DNA of 64,000 nucleotides from DATDFB01 sp036522835 (lineage in GTDB: Bacteria > Acidobacteriota > Thermoanaerobaculia > Gp7-AA8). The stretch spans positions 44,169 through 108,168 of the forward strand of contig DATDFB010000207.1 in NCBI GenBank assembly GCA_036522835.1, given 5' to 3'. The translations under genes were made by a program, and so were the position numbers. Positions 1-8,078 of this stretch are shown here, piece after piece (positions within the stretch are counted from its first letter, which is position 1; every line of letters starts with the position of its first letter). The notes under the pieces are model-generated. The model ran no database searches, was not told where the DNA came from, and was given only the letters and a program-made list of their open reading frames with translations.

Positions 1-549
1 GCTTCCGTACGCCATGGCCAGTGCCGGCATCTGCTTTGCGGCCATGCCGGTTTCGATGGCTTTCTCCGCACACTGCTTCGCGTCCGCATCCTTCTTTAGT
101 CGAAAGAGAACCGCGCTTCGCCGCGCGGCGATCTCCGGACGCAGCTCCGGACAGCATCGCGCTGCAAGGTCATCGGCGCTCGAGAGGATCTCGTTGGCTT
201 TCGCTGGGAGGAGGGCGGCCTGCGTCATCAAATGACGGACCGCCGGCAACGAGGTGCCAGCGGCGGGTGTTTGCTCCAGCAAGCGCAGCGCGCGCTTCGC
301 GTCCCTCTTGGCAAACGATTCGGCCTCGAGGACGGTGAAGAGCTGATGCCAGTAAGCCTGTGCCGCGAAGCGTTGCTCCCCCTGCTTCGCAATGAGCTCC
401 GCGGCCAGGTAGTTGCCGCGCAGAATCGCCGTCCGCCCTCGCGCGTACAGCGTCTGCGCAGAGACCGGGGCGGGCGCCGCACTCCGCTCCTTCCGCGCGT
501 GGCAGGCCATGGCGGCGAGAAGGAGCAGCGCCGCGGCGCCGCGCCTCAT
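1..549 (-). CDS. Partial lipoprotein, probably helical-repeat type; C-terminus outside the window
   Basis: The frame is open from an ATG at 549 to the window edge (183 codons, no stop). The start overlaps the stop of the preceding gene as ATGA, which indicates translational coupling. The N-terminus is a lipoprotein signal: MRRGAAALLLLAAMAC with the candidate lipidated Cys at residue 16. The mature part is Ala- and Leu-rich and helical, with TPR-like spacing (RTAILRGNYLAAELIAKQGE and later similar blocks), but I cannot confirm TPRs by eye. It is the fourth gene of a sigma/anti-sigma operon. In comparable operons this slot often holds a TPR protein with a C-terminal CHAT domain; that is inference, because the decisive C-terminus is missing. 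Confidence 0.6.
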   Translation of the reverse strand, partial: MRRGAAALLLLAAMACHARKERSAAPAPVSAQTLYARGRTAILRGNYLAAELIAKQGEQRFAAQAYWHQLFTVLEAESFAKRDAKRALRLLEQTPAAGTSLPAVRHLMTQAALLPAKANEILSSADDLAARCCPELRPEIAARRSAVLFRLKKDADAKQCAEKAIETGMAAKQMPALAMAYGS

Positions 550-1517
550 GGCATTGGTCCGCCGTTCGTGGTGCCGCCGCTGCCGCCGGCGTCACCGCAG
601 TTGTCGCAGCCGAGGTTGATGCGAAACATGGTGAGCTGCTTCATCCCGTTCGAGGCGACGACTTCGCCGAAGAAGATACGCCCGAAGTTTTCGACCTCGA
701 CCGACGACTTGAACTGTGTGACGCCCAAGCTATTGTCTTCCCTGGCCCTCGGTACGTCGACGTCCTGGAAGATCGAGTAACGGAGATGGTTCTGCGCGTT
801 CTGATTGATGGTGGCGTGATCCTTCGCGTACAGAGGGGGGTCATTGCCCAGGGTAGCTTCGTCATGCCAGTTGCAGATGTTGTAGGGCCAGCTGTTGCCG
901 GCCAGGCTGCTCGTCCCGGCGGGATTGCTTCCGGCGCCGGCGGCCACCGGAACTTGCATCGCGCTTCTGACGGCGCTGTGAAGAGACGTGTAGACCGGGT
1001 CCCGGTCGATGTCCGCGTGTTTCTCCAGATTCACCTTCGCGCCGCGGACGCGCACGCCGTACATCTCGCTGGCTCCGACCCAGACCGGCGTCTCGGTCTT
1101 CGGCGTTTCGATGCCGGGCAACTGAGGTTTGCCGGGATTGTCGTGCGTCGAGCGGAGGATGGCCTCGGAATGCTCGATGTAGAGGTCATCATTGATGCGT
1201 ACGTCGTCGAGCACTGAGCGTACCGTCGTGGTGTAGGCGCCCTCGTCCTCCCCCTCGGTTCCGCGGACCTCGCTGTAGGCGTGGCCGACGTAGAGGTAGA
1301 AGCTCTTCGGGCCCTCCTCGCCGAACTGATATTTCCCGGGTACGGCAAAGTTGACGTGCTTCTCCGAGGCCGAGGCGAAACCGCCGGTGATCGAGAGTAC
1401 CGACGGTGCTATGGACGGCAGCGCCGTGAACTGCCCATTCTTGTCGTGCACCCACCCGCCGAATGGGAGCGCGTAGGCGTGGTAAAGAAAGATGTGTTTC
1501 CTCATTTTTTTGAACAT
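546..1517 (-). CDS. Conserved-looking protein of unknown function in the sigma/anti-sigma operon
   Basis: This 323-residue protein is not recognised. It has no signal peptide or membrane segment. It is rich in aromatic and acidic residues (LYHAYALPFGGWVHD near the N-terminus) and ends in a Gly-rich tail with a CDNCG motif that could bind metal or form a disulphide. The start at 1517 is chosen because a strong Shine-Dalgarno (GAGAGGA) lies about 4 bases upstream; the same frame stays open to 1577 but inside the previous gene. It lies 19 bases after the anti-sigma gene and overlaps the downstream lipoprotein gene by 4 bases, so it is probably co-expressed with both. It may be a cytoplasmic partner or effector of that operon, but nothing in the sequence shows a reaction. 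Confidence 0.7.
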   Translation of the reverse strand: MFKKMRKHIFLYHAYALPFGGWVHDKNGQFTALPSIAPSVLSITGGFASASEKHVNFAVPGKYQFGEEGPKSFYLYVGHAYSEVRGTEGEDEGAYTTTVRSVLDDVRINDDLYIEHSEAILRSTHDNPGKPQLPGIETPKTETPVWVGASEMYGVRVRGAKVNLEKHADIDRDPVYTSLHSAVRSAMQVPVAAGAGSNPAGTSSLAGNSWPYNICNWHDEATLGNDPPLYAKDHATINQNAQNHLRYSIFQDVDVPRAREDNSLGVTQFKSSVEVENFGRIFFGEVVASNGMKQLTMFRINLGCDNCGDAGGSGGTTNGGPMP

Positions 1518-1536
1518 GGCGTCCTCTCTTTTTGGG

Positions 1537-2175
1537 TCATCCGACTGTGAACTCCGCTTGAGACACCGACACCCCACCGATGCCGGTAACGAGGAGCGAG
1601 TAATCGCCAGGAGGGAGAGTGCCGCCGGGAATGTACACGTCGATCGGCTTCTTCGCCTCCTCGGCGGTGGCCTGGCCCTTGATCCAGACCTTGCCGTGCG
1701 CGTCGACGACCGCGTACTTGTATTGCGGCGGAATCACGAACTCGAGCGTGTATGGCGCGCGGCCATTGATGCTCTTGATCTCGTCGCGCTGGTCGCCAAT
1801 CAGGTAGACCGGCACGACGTGCGGCTCTCGCTCCTTCGTCAATTCCGTGCGTGTGTTCGCCAGTTGCGTGCGTGTTCTCTCCAGTTGCGCACGCAACGGC
1901 ACGACGAAAGTGATCTGCTGGAGGCTTGCGGTAAGGACGACGGCGGCTGCGAAGCCGAGAGCAGGTTTGGATCTCCACCAGACCGGCTGCGCCGGCACAG
2001 GTTCGACCACCACCTTCGGTAGGACCGTGGTGAATCGCAGCGCGTCTTTGACGTCGGCAAAGCAGGTGTCGCAGTCGGCGAAGTGCTCTTCGAATGCGGT
2101 CCGCTCGGCGTCGCTCAATTCGCCGAGCAGATATCCCTCGGCAGCGTAAGTATCGATGGCTTCGGTGTGTTCCAT
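1537..2175 (-). CDS. Membrane-anchored zinc-finger anti-sigma factor
   Basis: This 212-residue protein has the anti-sigma zinc-binding motif His31-x3-Cys35-x2-Cys38 within an acidic helical N-terminal domain (ELSDAERTAFEEHFADCDTC). One transmembrane segment follows at about 71-94, then a coiled coil at about 94-117 (repeated QL.RTRTQLANT), and then a roughly 95-residue extracytoplasmic beta-rich domain. Anti-sigma factors of this type hold an ECF sigma factor at the membrane until a signal releases it. The gene begins 7 bases after the sigma-factor gene at 2183-2755, its obvious partner. The periplasmic domain may sense the signal, but its ligand cannot be read from the sequence. Confidence 0.88.
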   Translation of the reverse strand: MEHTEAIDTYAAEGYLLGELSDAERTAFEEHFADCDTCFADVKDALRFTTVLPKVVVEPVPAQPVWWRSKPALGFAAAVVLTASLQQITFVVPLRAQLERTRTQLANTRTELTKEREPHVVPVYLIGDQRDEIKSINGRAPYTLEFVIPPQYKYAVVDAHGKVWIKGQATAEEAKKPIDVYIPGGTLPPGDYSLLVTGIGGVSVSQAEFTVG

Positions 2176-2182
2176 GGCTCGC

Positions 2183-2755
2183 TCAGTGGCCGCTCCGTGG
2201 CGGCTTCCCCTTCTCTTTCGAATATAGAAATCGGAATCGCGCGACGGCCCGGTGCAGTACGACGCGCAGGTAATTGCGGGTGCAGTGGTTCTTGGCGCAG
2301 ATCTCGTCTTTGGGAGGCTTGCGGACGAAGATGTCGAGGATGATCTCCCGCTCCTTCGCCGTCAGCAGCGTCAGCGTGCGCCGGACGACCTCGGCCTCTT
2401 CGCGTTTCACCAACACGTCTTCGACGCTGGGACCGGGAATCGGGACGTCGCCGTTATCCTCGATCGGCTCATAGCGAGGGTCCCGGTAGCCCTCCAACAC
2501 GACGAGGTCGCAGATGCGAAAGACGAAGGCGCCAAGGCTCTCCGGCGACCTGATCGCGTCAGGCACGCGCAGCTTCTCGAAAAAGCGCGCGAAGGTTTCC
2601 TGGATGATGTCGTCCCGGCGGGACTTCGCGAAGCCGCGCCTGGACAGTTTGATGGCCAGCTTTTCTCTGAAATAGGTGTCGAAGTGGTCCACGGTCATCG
2701 GATCGCCCTCACGAAGACGGCGCAGATACTCCGCGTCGAATGGGTAGCGATCCAC
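2183..2755 (-). CDS. ECF-type RNA polymerase sigma factor
   Basis: A region 2 resembling ECF factors (DDIIQETFARFFEKLR) is followed by a region 4-like helix-turn-helix (LTAKEREIILDIFVRKPPKDEICAKNH in pieces). The product is about 190 residues, normal for an ECF factor. I chose the GTG at 2755 because AGGAAGG lies 6 bases upstream and the resulting N-terminus (VDRYPFDAEYLRRLREGD) resembles family starts; the frame is also open to a GTG at 2863, which would add 36 low-similarity residues. It heads the operon that continues with the anti-sigma gene. It probably directs transcription of this operon and a small regulon, with release controlled by the membrane anti-sigma. Confidence 0.85.
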   Translation of the reverse strand: MDRYPFDAEYLRRLREGDPMTVDHFDTYFREKLAIKLSRRGFAKSRRDDIIQETFARFFEKLRVPDAIRSPESLGAFVFRICDLVVLEGYRDPRYEPIEDNGDVPIPGPSVEDVLVKREEAEVVRRTLTLLTAKEREIILDIFVRKPPKDEICAKNHCTRNYLRVVLHRAVARFRFLYSKEKGKPPRSGH

Positions 2756-2935
2756 GTGCGGCCTTCCTGCGGGACCCGGTACAGCCCGGAGAGAGACGGG
2801 GTTATCGATTATGGAGTGACCGCCGCTCCGATTTCCATACCCATCGTCTGGAGTCGTGCTCACGTGTGGCTACCTCAATGGAAGTAGTGACGCAGAGCAC
2901 AAAAACGTTTCAACCAACGGTGCGAAATGTTGCGT

Positions 2936-3012
2936 TGGCCTCCCCGGCAGGGCTCGAACCTGCGACCCACAGCTTAGAAGGCTGTTGCTCTGTCCACCTG
3001 AGCTACGGGGAG
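2936..3012 (-). tRNA. tRNA-Arg (anticodon TCT)
   Basis: On the minus strand a full cloverleaf can be folded. The acceptor CTCCCCG pairs with CGGGGAG, the anticodon arm is ACAGC-CTTCTAA-GCTGT with anticodon TCT, and the T arm is GCAGG-TTCGAGC-CCTGC. The discriminator is G and the CCA end is encoded (2936-2938). It decodes AGA/AGG, which are rare codons in a GC-rich genome. Confidence 0.96.
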
Positions 3013-3026
3013 GTGAGGGGTTGTTG

Positions 3027-3040
3027 GGTTCTTAAGAACC
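3027..3040. repeat. Perfect 14-bp palindrome between the two tRNAs
   Basis: GGTTCTTAAGAACC is a perfect palindrome lying in the 32 bases between the tRNA genes. The same GGTTCTTA word is iterated in the hairpin between sufU and sufT (62594-62672), so this may be a minimal member of that element family. It could also serve as a processing or termination hairpin for the tRNA transcript. Confidence 0.6.
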
Positions 3041-3044
3041 AAAT

Positions 3045-3121
<77 letters not shown>

Positions 3122-3165
3122 ACTCTTGCGAACGTTCACTCAACAGGGGGTGCTCGGCGCTCATT

Positions 3166-3594
3166 TCAGACGGCGCGCGCCGGCACCTCGTCGACGCGGC
3201 GCGGCGGCAGGAGCTGTTCCCACTGTCTGGCCGTGGCCTGGTCGAGCACGAACTCGAACGCGTGTCCGTGCGAGCGGAGGCGCAGGGCTTTACCGACCAC
3301 GCTGTGGCCGGTCGCCGTCTCGTCATCGTATTCGACCTCGTCGATGTGGCGGAGCTCCATCGTCGCCTGAAGATCGGCGTTCTCGTAGTGCAGGGCGTCG
3401 TTGTCGAGCGCGAGGGAGACCGGAATCTTCTGCATCCCTTCGAGAAAGTCGGCCCGGCTGACGATGCGGCAGTTCGCCCGCCGCTTGGCCATCATCTCGT
3501 CGAGTTGGTCTTTGGTGCGCATCCGCAAGAAGACCCAAATGAGAGCGGCGAGAACGACGAGTCCAACGACGGTCACGGTTCCAAGCCAGGGCAT
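3166..3594 (-). CDS. Small membrane-anchored protein of unknown function
   Basis: This 142-residue protein has one N-terminal transmembrane helix (about residues 5-24, GTVTVVGLVVLAALIWVFL) followed by a cytoplasmic, charged alpha/beta region rich in His, Asp and Glu. Nothing marks a catalytic site. The start is well supported by AAGGAGG 8 bases upstream of the ATG at 3594. It is transcribed towards the two tRNA genes and diverges from the Nudix gene at 3688 across a 93-bp gap that must hold both promoters. I do not recognise a named family. Confidence 0.72.
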   Translation of the reverse strand: MPWLGTVTVVGLVVLAALIWVFLRMRTKDQLDEMMAKRRANCRIVSRADFLEGMQKIPVSLALDNDALHYENADLQATMELRHIDEVEYDDETATGHSVVGKALRLRSHGHAFEFVLDQATARQWEQLLPPRRVDEVPARAV

Positions 3595-3687
3595 GGCCGA
3601 CCCTCCTTATCTCCTGCTACGTGACAAAATCGTACGCCATTTTCACAGAAACGTCACGAACGGAAACGGTCGTAGAATCGCGCCCGC

Positions 3688-4125
3688 ATGGCCGCGGGAA
3701 AGCGGGGGAACGTACGCCACGAGCATTCCTCGGGCGGCGCAGTGATCACGCTTCGCAACGGCCGGCCCTACGTGGCCATGATCGCCACGCGCGGCCGCAC
3801 GCGCTGGGGCCTGCCGAAGGGCGCCGTCTCCCAAGGCGAGACCTCGGAGGAAGCAGCGCTGCGGGAAGTGCGCGAAGAGACGGGCCTCGAGGCGAAGATC
3901 GTCGGGAAGCTCGACACCATCGAGTACTTCTTCCGTGTCGCCGACACGCTCATCAAAAAGCGCGTCGACTTCTACCTCATGCAGCACACCGGCGGCACGC
4001 TGCAGCCGCAGCTTAGCGAGGTTGACGACGTCGAGTGGGTGCCCCTTTCCGACTCGATCGAGCGGGCGAGCTTCGACTCCGAGAAGAAGCTGCTCGAGAT
4101 CGCGGCGCGGGAGATGGCGTCTTAG
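3688..4125 (+). CDS. Nudix hydrolase
   Basis: The Nudix box is complete at residues 45-67 (G-x5-E-x7-REVREETGL), which binds the divalent metal and the diphosphate of nucleoside-diphosphate-X substrates. The protein has 145 residues, the usual size for a single-domain enzyme. The substrate cannot be predicted; the sequence around the box (WGLPKGAVSQGE) resembles the MutT/Ap4A-hydrolase style of housekeeping enzyme. Its last 113 bases lie antisense to the 3' end of the phosphoesterase gene on the other strand. The C-terminal helix (SEKKLLEIAARE) looks genuine, so this is the more credible reading of the overlap. Confidence 0.9.
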   Translation: MAAGKRGNVRHEHSSGGAVITLRNGRPYVAMIATRGRTRWGLPKGAVSQGETSEEAALREVREETGLEAKIVGKLDTIEYFFRVADTLIKKRVDFYLMQHTGGTLQPQLSEVDDVEWVPLSDSIERASFDSEKKLLEIAAREMAS

Positions 4126-4738
4126 CGGCGAGGCGGTCCGCCAGTGTCGGCGCGCGCCGCGACGACGCCTTCCGGTTGCTCTCCCACGTCCGTTCGCCGC
4201 CGATCTCGTCGACGCCTTTGTTCGAGATGATCGAATTCGGCGCGACCTCGGTCACGTCGACACGGTCGTTCGCGTACTCGTCGCGATGCTTGAGCAGGAG
4301 CCACTCGTTGCCCTTGTCGCCGTAGCGGCCCTTGATCTTCACCAGGGCCCACTCGCCGAACATCTTTTTCCCGTAGAGGCGGAACGTCAGCTTCCCCGAC
4401 TTCAGCGCCTTCACCGGATCGTCGCCCGGCTCGATGAACTCCCACCCGCCGTTGTCCCAGATGATCACGTTCCCCGCGCCGTAATTTCCCTCAGGGATCA
4501 CTCCTTCGAACGACGCGTAGTCGTACGGGTGGTCTTCGGTCATCATGGCCAGGCGCTTTACCGTCGGGTCGTACGACGGCCCTTTCGGCACCGCCCACGA
4601 TTTCAGCACCCCCTCCATCTCCAAACGGAAGTCATAGTGCAGATGCGACGCGTGGTGCTTCTGGATGACGAAGATCGGCAGCTTCGCCTTGCGCGGCTTC
4701 CCGCCCGCCGGCTCGGGCGTAGCCTGGAAGTCGCGCAT
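4013..4738 (-). CDS. Stand-alone LigD-type DNA 3'-phosphoesterase
   Basis: Residues about 20-175 match the phosphoesterase domain that opens bacterial LigD. They include the metal-site segment HHASHLHYDFRLE, then SWAVPKGPS, EDHPYDYASFEG and IPEGNYGAG. In NHEJ this domain trims 3'-phosphate or ribonucleotide ends before ligation. Ligase and polymerase domains are absent; instead there is a basic Ser/Arg/Pro/Ala-rich tail of about 55 residues that may bind DNA. The gene directly follows ku. The listed ATG at 4738 is conservative: family-typical coding (LLKKYRSMRDF) continues upstream, and the best ribosome-binding site (AGGAGG, 4774-4779) faces an ATC at 4766-4768. The 3' end overlaps the Nudix gene antisense by 113 bp. 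Confidence 0.85.
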   Translation of the reverse strand: MRDFQATPEPAGGKPRKAKLPIFVIQKHHASHLHYDFRLEMEGVLKSWAVPKGPSYDPTVKRLAMMTEDHPYDYASFEGVIPEGNYGAGNVIIWDNGGWEFIEPGDDPVKALKSGKLTFRLYGKKMFGEWALVKIKGRYGDKGNEWLLLKHRDEYANDRVDVTEVAPNSIISNKGVDEIGGERTWESNRKASSRRAPTLADRLAAKTPSPAPRSRAASSRSRSSPARSSRKGAPTRRRQPR

Positions 4739-4761
4739 GGAGCGGTATTTCTTGAGCAGGT

Positions 4762-5640
4762 CTACGATGCTTTCCTCCTCTTAGCCGGGGCGCGTTTGCG
4801 CGACGGCGCCCGCTTTCGCGACGACGACGCGGCGCGTTTCGGGGAGCGCTTCGCGGGGGCGCGGCCCTGTCCGAGGCTGCGGCGCAGCGCTTCCATGATG
4901 TCGATGACCTCGCCGCCGCCCTTCTCCTCCTCGCGCGGCTCGATCTCGATTGTCTTGCCGCGGGACTTCTCACGGATACGCTCGAGCAGCCGCTCGCGGT
5001 ACTCGTCCTTGAACTGCATCGGATTGAACTTGTCCTCCGTCAGCTCGTTGATGAGCGTCTCGGCGAGCTGCACTTCCTTGTCGCGCACCGGAGCGTCCGA
5101 CTCGAGATCGACGGCGCCGAAGTCGCGTACCTCGTCGGCGTAGAACATCGTGTGCAGCACGAGGCCCTTGTCGAACGGGCGGATGACGACGAGGTGCTCC
5201 TTGCCGGCCGCGACCCAGCGCGCCACCGCGACGCGGTTCTGCTTCTTCATCGCCGAGGCCAGCAGCTTATACGTCTTGCCGCCGCCGGGCGCGGGTCCGA
5301 GGAAGTAGGCCTTCTCGAAAAAGATCGGGTCGACTTCCTTGAGATCGACGAACTCGGTGATGTCGAGGGCGCGGCTGTTGTCGGTCTCGAGCGCCTCGAT
5401 CTCTTCATCTTCGAAGGTGACGTACTTGTTTTTCGAGATGGCGTAGCCGCGGATCAGCTCGTCGGAGTCGACGATCTTCTCGTGATGCGGGCACCACCAT
5501 TTACGGTTCACGCGCGTGCCGCAGCTGGCGTGCAGGAGATTGAAGTGAACGTCTTCCGATTTCGTGGCCGTGTAGAAGCGCACCGGGATCGACACGAGGC
5601 CGAACGAAATCGTGGCATTTCGCAGCGGTCTGAGAGCCAT
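4762..5640 (-). CDS. ku: Ku-like DNA end-binding protein
   Basis: This 292-residue protein starts MALRPLRNATISFGLVSIPV, the typical bacterial Ku N-terminus, and keeps the core beta-barrel features (FNLLHASCGTRVNRKWWCP, KGYAISKNKY-like segment, PVRDKEVQLAETLI). Homodimeric Ku threads onto double-strand break ends and recruits LigD. The C-terminus after about residue 250 is a Lys/Arg/Ala/Ser-rich tail typical of long Ku variants. The ATG at 5640 is preceded by GGAGGA; an upstream in-frame extension lacks similarity. The gene is followed by the phosphoesterase gene and diverges from a sensor kinase gene across 73 bp. Confidence 0.95.
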   Translation of the reverse strand: MALRPLRNATISFGLVSIPVRFYTATKSEDVHFNLLHASCGTRVNRKWWCPHHEKIVDSDELIRGYAISKNKYVTFEDEEIEALETDNSRALDITEFVDLKEVDPIFFEKAYFLGPAPGGGKTYKLLASAMKKQNRVAVARWVAAGKEHLVVIRPFDKGLVLHTMFYADEVRDFGAVDLESDAPVRDKEVQLAETLINELTEDKFNPMQFKDEYRERLLERIREKSRGKTIEIEPREEEKGGGEVIDIMEALRRSLGQGRAPAKRSPKRAASSSRKRAPSRKRAPAKRRKAS

Positions 5641-5713
5641 AGGTCCTCCGCGATGAGGTAGTTGCATCTGCCGTTCCCGCCGCAACTGATTTAGATTCAG
5701 CGGCTTCCGCGGC

Positions 5714-8047
5714 GTGAATTTTGCATTGCCGGGCTCGGTCGTGGATTCTTCCATCCGCAGGACGTTGTGGGGCGCTTTCGCCGCGCTGGCGCTGCTGGCG
5801 TTGATCGGCCTGGCCCTGACCATGACCGTCCTTCAGACCGGCAAGCAGCAGGAGTACCGGATCATCCACGGCTCCGAGCCGCTCAACGACGCCGTCAACG
5901 CCATGGACGATGACACCACCATGGTGATCTCCGCGGCGCGCGGCTTCCATCTCACGCGCAATCCCCAGTTCCAGCAGGAGTACGACGACGCCGTGCGCGA
6001 GTTCGGCAAGAACGCGCAGTCGGCCATGCGCCTGGCCACCGACGCGCGCGACGTGAAGCTCGTCGGCGACTTGCGCCGCCACTTCGAGCAGATCAAGCCG
6101 CTCACGAAGGCGGAGATGGATCTCGCGCAGGCCTCGCGCTACCCCGAGGCGGATCAAAAGATGTTGGAGGTCGCCCGGGTGCGCCGCTCTGCGCAGGATT
6201 TCAGCGGCACGATGCTCGACGAGCATCGCCGCCGCCAGGCCGCCGATCTCGATCGCATGACCAGCATGCGCCTCGGCCTGTCGATCCTCATGGTCGTCGT
6301 CACGCTCGTCATTCTCGTCGTGGCCGCGTTCACGGTCATGCGCATCGAGCAGCGCCTGGCGCACTCGATCAGCCGCCAGATCCGCCGCACCGAGACGATG
6401 ATTGCCGGCATGTCCGACGGTGTCGCGCTCATCGACGACGAGGGCAAAACGGTCTTCATCAATCCTGCCGGACAGATGCTCCTCGGCACGTCCGAGGTCG
6501 GCGTTCCGATCTTCCGGCAGACCGAGGTCTACCGGCTGCGCGACGAAAACGGCGATCCGCTCGACGCCAAAGAGCTGCCCGCCGCGCAAGCGCTCTCCAC
6601 CGGCAAGAGCGTGCAGGACCGCACCCTTCTCATCGCCCGCGACGACCGCCAGGTCGCCGTGTCGCTGAACGCTACGCCGCTGCATGAAGAGGGGCGGATC
6701 ACCGGCGCCATCGTCACATTCCGCGACATCACCGAGCGCCGCCTGCTCGAGGAAGAGATGCAGGTGCAGGCCGAGCGCGCGCAGATCCTCGCCGACGCCG
6801 GCGCGTTCTTCGCCAGCAACATCGATCCGGCCTGGGTCACGCAGGCGATCGCCGAGCGCATCGCCGAAGTCCTCGGCGACTGGGTCGCCGTCATCCTCAA
6901 GGCGCCGGAGTCGAACGAGCTCCGCGTTGCCTCGATCTATCACCGCGACATGGCCTCGCTTGGTCTGGCCTGGTCGTACATCTACCGGCAGCCGCTCGTC
7001 ATCGGCGAAGGGATCATCGGCCAAGTCGTCGCTACCGGCTATCCGTCGCTGACGGCGAACGTCGGCGGCGGTCCGGCGCACGACGACGCCACGTCGTATC
7101 ACGTCCCGCACATGAAGCTGGCCTCGCTGCTGATCCTTCCGCTGCGCACGCGGCGCGAGATGCTCGGCGCGCTCGTCATCGCCGCGAACGATCCCGACCG
7201 GGCCATGACCGACGACAATCTGCCGCTCGCCGAGGTGCTGGCGGAGCGCGCGTCACTGGCCATCGAGAACGCCAAGCTTTACACCGAACAGGTCGACGCA
7301 CGGCGCAAGGTCGAGGACCTGTCGCGGCTCAAGGACGAATTCCTCTCCATCGCCTCGCATGAGCTGCGCACGCCGGTGACGTCGATCAAGGGTTACACGC
7401 AGTTGGCCAAGACGCTGATCCGCGAGAACGATCTGGCGACATCGGAGGAGTACCTCGACATTGCTCTCGACCAGATCGACCGTATGTCGCGGTTGATCCT
7501 CGAGCTCCTCGACGTGTCGCGCATCGAGACGGGGCGCCTGGAGATCCGCCGCGAGCCGATCCGGTGGGCGTCGTTCGTGCGCGAGGTCGTGCACCGCCAC
7601 CCCGCCGGCAGCGAGCGCACGCTGCACGTGTCGATTCCGGAGATGAACAAGGAGGTCTCCGGCGACCGCGACCGCCTCGAGCAGGTGCTCGGTAATCTGC
7701 TGGAGAACGCCGCGAAGTACTCGCCCGACGGCAGCGACATCTACGTCAGCGTTGAGGACCGCGGCGATCAGATCGTCACGTCGGTATGCGACCGCGGCAT
7801 CGGCATCCCCGCCGACGAGCTCGGGCAGGTGTTCGAGCGCTTCCACCGCGGCCGCCAAGTCTCCTCGACGAACTACGGCGGCCTCGGACTTGGCCTCTAC
7901 ATCACCAAGCAAATCGTGGAGCGCCACGGCGGGGCGATCTGGGTCGACAGCAAGGAGCGCGCGGGAACGACGTTTTTCTTTTCGTTGCCGGTGGCAATCG
8001 TGGCCGCGGAGGCGGAGAAGGAGCCGGTGGCGTCGCAGGCGGGATGA
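5714..8047 (+). CDS. Membrane sensor histidine kinase with PAS and GAF domains
   Basis: This 777-residue protein has transmembrane helices at about 18-38 and 197-220 enclosing a helical extracytoplasmic sensor of the CHASE3 style. A PAS domain follows (about 228-345), then a GAF domain (about 360-515), then HisKA with the phosphoacceptor His549 in ASHELRTPV, and HATPase with N (LLENAAKYS), G1 (DRGIGIP) and G2 (GLGLGLYI) boxes. It should autophosphorylate in response to an envelope or small-molecule signal. No response regulator gene is adjacent, so it is an orphan kinase here. The start is a GTG without a strong ribosome-binding site; a GTG nine codons further in is an alternative. Confidence 0.92.
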   Translation: MNFALPGSVVDSSIRRTLWGAFAALALLALIGLALTMTVLQTGKQQEYRIIHGSEPLNDAVNAMDDDTTMVISAARGFHLTRNPQFQQEYDDAVREFGKNAQSAMRLATDARDVKLVGDLRRHFEQIKPLTKAEMDLAQASRYPEADQKMLEVARVRRSAQDFSGTMLDEHRRRQAADLDRMTSMRLGLSILMVVVTLVILVVAAFTVMRIEQRLAHSISRQIRRTETMIAGMSDGVALIDDEGKTVFINPAGQMLLGTSEVGVPIFRQTEVYRLRDENGDPLDAKELPAAQALSTGKSVQDRTLLIARDDRQVAVSLNATPLHEEGRITGAIVTFRDITERRLLEEEMQVQAERAQILADAGAFFASNIDPAWVTQAIAERIAEVLGDWVAVILKAPESNELRVASIYHRDMASLGLAWSYIYRQPLVIGEGIIGQVVATGYPSLTANVGGGPAHDDATSYHVPHMKLASLLILPLRTRREMLGALVIAANDPDRAMTDDNLPLAEVLAERASLAIENAKLYTEQVDARRKVEDLSRLKDEFLSIASHELRTPVTSIKGYTQLAKTLIRENDLATSEEYLDIALDQIDRMSRLILELLDVSRIETGRLEIRREPIRWASFVREVVHRHPAGSERTLHVSIPEMNKEVSGDRDRLEQVLGNLLENAAKYSPDGSDIYVSVEDRGDQIVTSVCDRGIGIPADELGQVFERFHRGRQVSSTNYGGLGLGLYITKQIVERHGGAIWVDSKERAGTTFFFSLPVAIVAAEAEKEPVASQAG

Positions 8048-8078
8048 CGCCCATTTGCCGGCCTGTTCTGCTCCCCGC

